From positions 199,478-263,477 of the forward strand of contig CM055107.1 of the NCBI GenBank assembly GCA_029204225.1: DNA of 64,000 bases, read 5' to 3'. The position numbers and the translations under genes are program-made. Origin of the DNA: Diphasiastrum complanatum (taxonomy: Eukaryota; Streptophyta; Lycopodiopsida; Lycopodiales; Lycopodiaceae). The notes beneath the pieces are model-generated. The model saw only the letters and a list, made by a program, of their open reading frames with translations, searched no databases and was not told the origin of the DNA. Each line of letters begins with the position of its first letter. Position 1 is the stretch's first letter. This document shows positions 58,068 to 64,000 of the stretch, piece after piece.

Positions 58068-61000
58068 GTGATGGAAGCCATCTTGCAATTTAATGGCAAC
58101 AATGTTGCTCCCTTGAAATTACGGTTCATGAATGGCAGACTTATTGTAAGCAGAAAAATTTTAGAGCAAAAAGTAGACAATGGCATGTCATTTTCAAGTT
58201 TGAATGCTATGGTTGAAGCTAATACCGAAGTCAGAACGATAGTCCCATTGACAAGCCATAAGGACATCGAGGAAAACGACCACTATATCCTCGAATAGTC
58301 ACTATCAACACAGTATCTGGTTATCAATAACAAGAAAGAAAAGCCAAACTTCTACAACATTGATGTTGATAACCCATTCTCATCCGAAATAGCAAGAAAT
58401 CATAAATTGCAAAAAAATGCTAGTCTAAAGTGATGGAATACAGCTACTAGGGTCTCCCCGCAAACCATTGACCTCGATAGCTCAGATGAGAATGGGCCGA
58501 TGACTTTTGGAGACATACCACTTTCAATCACAATTGATGACCCAACGACTCTTGGAGACACAACACCCTCAACCACAACTGTCATAGGACAAAGTGTTCT
58601 TCAATATATTATGTCACAGCTATACAAACACTGTAAAAAAACTACTTGGAAAAATAAAGACACATCTATCTGTACGTGAGATTCCCAGGATTTACAACAG
58701 GGATGTGATCTTTGAAATCCCTCCCACGCATGGAAAAACCAGTGTAATGGATGGTATGGAGCAAAAATATGATGGACACATATGGACAAAGGTTGTGATG
58801 ATTAATGTTTCGTTTGAAGGGATCGTCCGAATTAGTTACTGTGTTGGAATGTTGGAGTGTCAACGAATAACATGTCCCCATTACCTGAACAACAAGAAAA
58901 TGAACAACACGTTTGTTTAAGGGAACATTAAAAAGGAAGTGTGCTACTGGCATAATGGCTCACGGTGCTTGGTCCATCACATGTGTCTTTTGTAAAAAGG
59001 CTGCGGCTTGTGTGGGATCATGTTCATGCATTGTGTACTATGTGATGCCAAGAGATCATAGTCTCACCAGATTGATGATACACGAAGGAGAACATACACA
59101 CGAAGTGCAACCCAGAACCTCAAAACATAGCATTGAGAAAACAAGGTCTCTGGTTGATAGGGTGGTTAGAGCAGACAGGAGTGCCGGTCCAAGGAAAGTG
59201 CAAATGAGCATAGCGAAGGAGCTGATCATGTCATCAATGCTCAAGACAGATAAAAAGGAAAAGATGGTGTTGGCGATGTGGAGCTCATAAACTTTCTAGA
59301 GGAGCTCATTCCCCTGGTGGAGAACAGAAGGTATTTTCTTGCTTGAGCTAGTATTTCAAGGTCTATCTAAAAATCTTCACTTCTTTTCAAGTCATATTCA
59401 TTCGCTTGTTGTTTCTTTTTCTACAGGTTGCAGAAAATGGTAACCAATGCTCGAAATTCCTCGCGTCCTTTAGGAGATGGTCTGGACAACTTGCTGTTGC
59501 TAAAGAAAAATTCTATGTATGAGTTTTTTCACGGTAGTAGATTCCCAGGACAGGGTCCACCCGCTGAGCATTGCTTTGTTTTTAAGATGTCCACAAAGGG
59601 TCCTGCATCAGGTGTGGATCTTGTGGTTCGAATGCAGAGAACTAGCAATGTGATTTGAGGAATGCATGGGTACAGTTCGATCATACCAGACGAGTCCTCA
59701 ATTGGACAACAATGGGGTGCCATGTGTATGATCCAAGGTATACATGTTTGTGTGATACCTATAAAGTTTAATTCAAAATTATGTATTCACAGTAGGTGGC
59801 ACTGATACTCGCTGAATTTGTAATTTGTGGTATCCAGGAACTATTGACAATAGTTACATGTGAGATGAAAGAAGAAGACATCGAGTCTGAAGTACTATAT
59901 TGGAACTTGTTGAGCTCTATGGAACGTGCGGGGCACAAAAAAGAAAAATTTTCACGGGTTCATGGCAGACGAGGCACAAGCGAATTGGAGAGTAGTCCAC
60001 ACTGTATTCAATGGAGGCCCAGAAAATGAAATCATTGGACGAGAGCAATCGTGTCTTTTTCACTGGGAGCAAAGCCTGCATATGCATACCAAGAAGTTTG
60101 TTCTAAAAGATCATCAAGCGGAGCACAAAGCTATATGTGAGCAATGGAGAACATCTGCCACAAAAGAGGAGGCACTTGCACAATATAGATTGATTCGACA
60201 ATGGTGGCGGACTGGCAAAGTGAGGGACACCGACCTACCATCGATGGATAGCTGGATGAGTTGGTGGAATGTTAGAATTGCACATTGGGGAGATTTCATG
60301 TTTTTGGTAAGTCCAGTGATGCATCTTTAACTGTCTACTTTTTTAATCAATAATTTATAAATTTTTCTTATAAGACTCTCGTGTCGCGGTTCGTATAGAT
60401 TCTTGATGGAGCAGATGCAACCAATACACCACGAACAAATTTGTTTGAATTAAAACTTGGAAGCTGGCTAGCTGGAGAGGGTCATAAGAGTATTATCTCT
60501 TTGTATGATGCATGTGTGTCTGGCATGGCCAATGCCCTCTTACAGAGTGCAAAATAATATGCCTACATGCAGGGTAGACATGTCGGAGAAGGCCCTAGCT
60601 TGGAAACTATAATTAGTAGAAGTGAGTCCAGAAATCCAGCAAAGTTGAAGGAGGTTATAGGAACTATGTGACAAGTAGTGGAAGGTAGCCCCATGCACCA
60701 CACAAACACCACTTGGAAGGAGACAAAGACATAGTACATCGAAAAAGACGACCATCCATTGTGGTAGATGTAGAAGAAAATAGTAGCCACAGGCCAGAGT
60801 ATAATTTTGAAACTATTAATCGTAGAGAGAAGGGTCGTCCAAGACGAATAAATTTTGCTACAAGCACTTCGGGCCTAGGAAAATCACCTAGCACGAGCTG
60901 ACCAGACTCATCCACAACTTGCTTAGTTGGTGATGGGCAATTAGAAAAACTGGTTTAAATAGTCGTGTAAAGTGCTTGGGTTGGTTACCACAACAAGGTA

Positions 61001-61640
61001 AATGTGGTAAATTAATCTCAAATTCTGATTGCACTCTCCAGATAAATGTATCTCTCCAATACCTCCAAAGGTACCCAACCTTTGGCCTGTTGCTTATGGC
61101 ACAAATTTAACACAAGCAGAAGGAGACATGCTCACCTTGGGGGGTTTCCAACTTAAGACAAAGCCACTCAATAAAGAAAGTGGGTCGTCAAAAGCCCATG
61201 CATCCCAAACTGGAGTACACGAGGACACTCAACCCTCAACTTGTCCTACCACAAATGATGCTCGCAATCCAAAGTATAGGCCAAGTTTGTCACCTATTGC
61301 ATTGGAACGAATAAAAAGAGCACTATTGTTGAATGCCCGTGTATTGACAGAAAAGGTAATGGAGGAGAATAAGCATGAAATATTCGAAATTGAGACACAA
61401 AATTCCAAAGTAAATGACATTTGTTATGATGTCCATATAGCCAGTAAACCGATTTGCACATGTCCTGATTTTCAAAAGCATCTCTTGGAGAAAAAGTCCC
61501 ATCTGGCATGCAAGCATACATACTTTATCTTCCTTCGAGTCATGGGACTCGACCAAAATTCTAATATGTTCATCCATCAACCAATGTTGAAGGACGAAGA
61601 ACTTCTAGTTGCACTAACCCGCTGTAGAACCTACCCTTGA
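58068..61640 (+). pseudogene. MULE/FAR1-like transposase with SWIM zinc finger
   Basis: Plus-strand blocks in order: LKLRFMNGRLIVSRKI (58130); TKVVMINVSFEGIVRI and LECQRITCPHYLNN (58790-58900); a zinc/DNA-binding-like block CVFCKKAAACVGSCSCIVYY, VMPRDHSLTRLMIHEGEHTH (58980-59100); RPLGDGLDNLLLLKKNSMYE (59467); DLVVRMQRTSNV. After an intron (about 59735-59793) comes FHGFMADEAQANWRVVHTVF and GREQSCLFHWEQSLHMHTKK (59950-60090), then the SWIM finger ICTCPDFQ with HLACKHTYFIFLRVMGLDQN (61455-61550). MULE-type transposases pair a DDE core with a C-terminal SWIM (CxCx(n)CxH) finger. At least one frameshift (about 59945) and stops (60555, 60670) break it. Whether it was transposon or domesticated cannot be told. 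Confidence 0.7.
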
Positions 61641-61899
61641 CATGTAAATGTCGTGACCACACAAAGAGTTCTGGAATGACATATCAAAGGAAGAAATGTA
61701 GTGGCCATGCCAGTCGAAAGTTTATTTCCAACATGCATGGTCCATCTAGGTGATGCAAGATTCTTCTACCTGACGTCCATTTGTGGGTTTTACCTCGTAG
61801 CTCTATACTATTGTGTCTTCTTTTACTTGTTGTATATGATCCCGTGGTTTATGATTTTCACACAGAGCTTATGCATGTTTGTGGATTAATTCTAAATAT

Positions 61900-62240
61900 G
61901 GTTTGTATCAAGGATATGCTAGATTAATTAATGGATATTGCTACGTGTTGGCTATTTATAAATATACTTAAGATATACTCATTGATATAAATTTGGTAAA
62001 GGCCCAAATTACCACCTAATGGAAAAAGACATTTCAAGACCCTTCTAATGTGAATGGGGCTGATTTTATTTGTGAGGAGGCATAACTTTCTCATCTCTTT
62101 CTCTCAAGTTCAGCCTAGTCCTCAAGTCTTTTGTATGATGCAATTTTATTTAATACAAGAGGTATTGTTCTCTCCTTCTAACTCTCCTATGAACTGAATC
62201 TGTTTGCATGCTCTAACTGCAATTGGTATCATAGCAAATG
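61900..62240 (+). other. Possible LTR end with degenerate primer site
   Basis: TGGTATCATAGC at 62224 is one base from the tRNA-iMet primer site, and the sequence before it (TCTCCTTCTAAC...CTGCAAT) resembles an LTR end. No partner LTR was found, so the left border is a guess. Confidence 0.3.
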
Positions 62241-62579
62241 CCCGTATTGATTAGAGAGTGCAATAGTTTTTGCTTTCATTTACAAAAAGAACTAGTTTTT
62301 TTTTTTCTTTTCTTCAATAGACCTTGCCTTTTTGTTTCTTAATTATGTTTTTTGCACAATAGATGTGAGGAATGCTTAGATTATCAAGAGAGAGGCAATT
62401 GACATCTACTACTATAAATATAGCATACAAGGTCTGAAAACTTTTCTAGAATCAATTGTTATGTGAAGAATGCATAATTAACGGAACTCCTCTTTTATGA
62501 GAGAAATATGACAATTGAAATATGTCAAAGATTGTGTACAATTCAAAAGAAGTGAGGGATTTCAATGGACAGATCTTTC

Positions 62580-62760
62580 ATGAATTTTTTATCTAAACCG
62601 ACGAGAAGTAAGAAGTAGGAAAGCCACCAATTCACCATAGACCCTAACCTGAAAATCAGCAGACAATGAGTAAGATGCATCTTGGTTTTCAAGGGGGCCT
62701 TGAACCTGGGACCAAAGAAACTTTGGATGCCAGGCTAACCAATTGAGCCAGCTCCCTTGG
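62580..62760 (-). repeat. tRNA-derived SINE-like sequence
   Basis: The minus strand from 62760 reads GGGAGCTGGCTCAATTGGTT (A-box-like TGGCTCAATTGG) and about 40 bp on AGGTTCAAGGCCCCC (B-box-like). The arms do not form a full tRNA cloverleaf. An unrelated body of about 110 bp follows to an A-rich end. This fits a tRNA-headed SINE. Confidence 0.45.
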
Positions 62761-63191
62761 ATTGACACTAAGTGTTATGAGAGAGACGATGGTATGCTGC
62801 TTTAAAGCTTGGAAGTATAGAAAGTCCTCGTTTTTTTTAGTGGTACTCTCTTAAAGTTTAGATAAGCCCTAATTGAAGTCTGTACTTGAATTAGTAGAAA
62901 CGCCTAGTTATTCAAAGTGGTTTTCTAAGAACACCTATCTAACATAGAAGTGGTTCATAGATTATGTTTTCTATAGTATGTACTGCTCAATCCAAAACAA
63001 AAATTATGGGACATTCAAGGGTCCAATACAATGTTTCAAAAAGTTTTACCTTGCTTTAGAAAGTTTTTTGGCGAGCAATTACAAACCAAAAATAACTTGA
63101 AGGTCAAACATATGCTGAAGATGCTTGCTTCAATCACAAAATTGCTCGCTGAGAAATGCTTGCCAAAAAACATTCCCTGCGAGCGAGCGAG

Positions 63192-63310
<119 letters not shown>

Positions 63311-64000
63311 CCCGACCGTGGGTGGCAGGAAGAGTTCAGAGGAGAGTCGCCCATCTTCAACCAGCCCTAACAACAAAATTTATTGCAAGTATACCAGGAA
63401 TAAGGAGGGCGGATTTCCAGTGGCTACAAGCTTCACTTTTTTGAGTTTCCTCTCAGTTTTTCAAGTTTTATGCTACAAGAAAGCAATGAGCCCCATGCAT
63501 CTGCTGTTTTTTGCAGATTAACAATGCTCTATCAAGGATTTGCAGTTAGCTTTACATGTATTACTAGTTTCCAGCATAAAGCAATGGTTTGAAGCAAGAT
63601 TTACAGGGTTTTTGCTATCACTGTGCTTGAAAAACAGCCGTTATGCTGCCAAAATTTTTCAGAAAACTTAGTTTTGCAAGTTATGACAACTACTTTAGCG
63701 AATAGCCATCAAATCTGAAGCCAACCGTCCTCCAGAATGGCTGTACAGGCTCCTAACCCTATAAACAAAACTGTTAGTTTGCTGGAAAATGAAGCACAAA
63801 CCTGAGAATCCACAGTAAGCAGCCTTGCAATCTTGTCAAACATCACCAATACTCAACAACCAACAAATTAGAGTATTTTTGCTTCTATCCTAGCCTATTC
63901 TTATTGTTTTAAAATTAAATTGGCTTCCAAACAGGCAATAGACAGCATTCAAAATACAATAACCATTTTTTTTAGAACAACAAGTAGCTATAGGAAAAAA
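63311..64000. other. No feature seen
   Basis: No gene, repeat or RNA recognised between the microsatellite and the window end. Confidence 0.5.

Overview
The window is nuclear DNA from a land plant with a large, transposon-filled genome. The evidence is spliced genes with GT-AG introns, tRNA-iMet primer sites, Ty1/copia and Ty3/gypsy retrotransposons, CACTA and MULE-like transposase relics, and at least ten long (CT/GA)n arrays. No bacterial-type operon is present. The species cannot be named. The MULE/SWIM transposase and a 'SSQGMEKSH' protein fragment remind me of sequences from non-seed plants, but this is recollection and not proof.

Layout. 1-4.3 kb: minus-strand CACTA TNP2 transposase wreck with a duplicated exon. 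5.9-8.25 kb: a four-exon gene (family called 'DFG-EY' here) flanked by palindromic GTGGATAATCCAC repeats. 8.27-10.23 kb: minus-strand LTR plus leader, repeated directly at 24.68-26.65 kb. 10.23-22.05 kb: a gypsy element with a chromodomain-like tail, split inside its reverse transcriptase by a young copia element (13674-19272) with two 650-bp LTRs. That copia lacks protease and reverse transcriptase and carries about 1 kb of unrelated sequence instead. 22.05-24.7 kb: dispersed repeat and a 315-bp tandem duplication.

27.0-29.7 kb and 45.5-48.0 kb: a large inverted duplication. Each arm carries an apparently intact three-exon S-like RNase T2 gene (about 97% identical proteins, convergent). The 15.8-kb spacer is a patchwork of gypsy and copia fragments, a conserved protein fragment with a clean intron (36.8-37.5 kb), and a third copia element (40203-44550) whose LTRs end in AG...CT and which again lacks protease and reverse transcriptase.

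48.75-54 kb: a CACTA-like terminus with 16 TGTCG/CGACA motifs in 540 bp, a second decayed DFG-EY copy with identical exon sizes, and an unrecognised multi-exon gene. 54.9-56.4 kb: a MITE candidate, a 52-bp near-perfect palindrome and short tandem duplications. 58.0-61.6 kb: a decayed MULE-type transposase ending in a SWIM zinc finger. 62.6-62.76 kb: a tRNA-derived SINE-like head. 63.2 kb: a 117-bp (GA)n array.

The only genes that look like working host genes are the two RNase T2 copies. Almost everything else is mobile DNA in different stages of decay. The best leads for something undescribed are the two-copy DFG-EY family with its palindromic flanks, the two copia lineages that both lost PR and RT but kept INT and RNase H, and the TGTCG-rich terminus.
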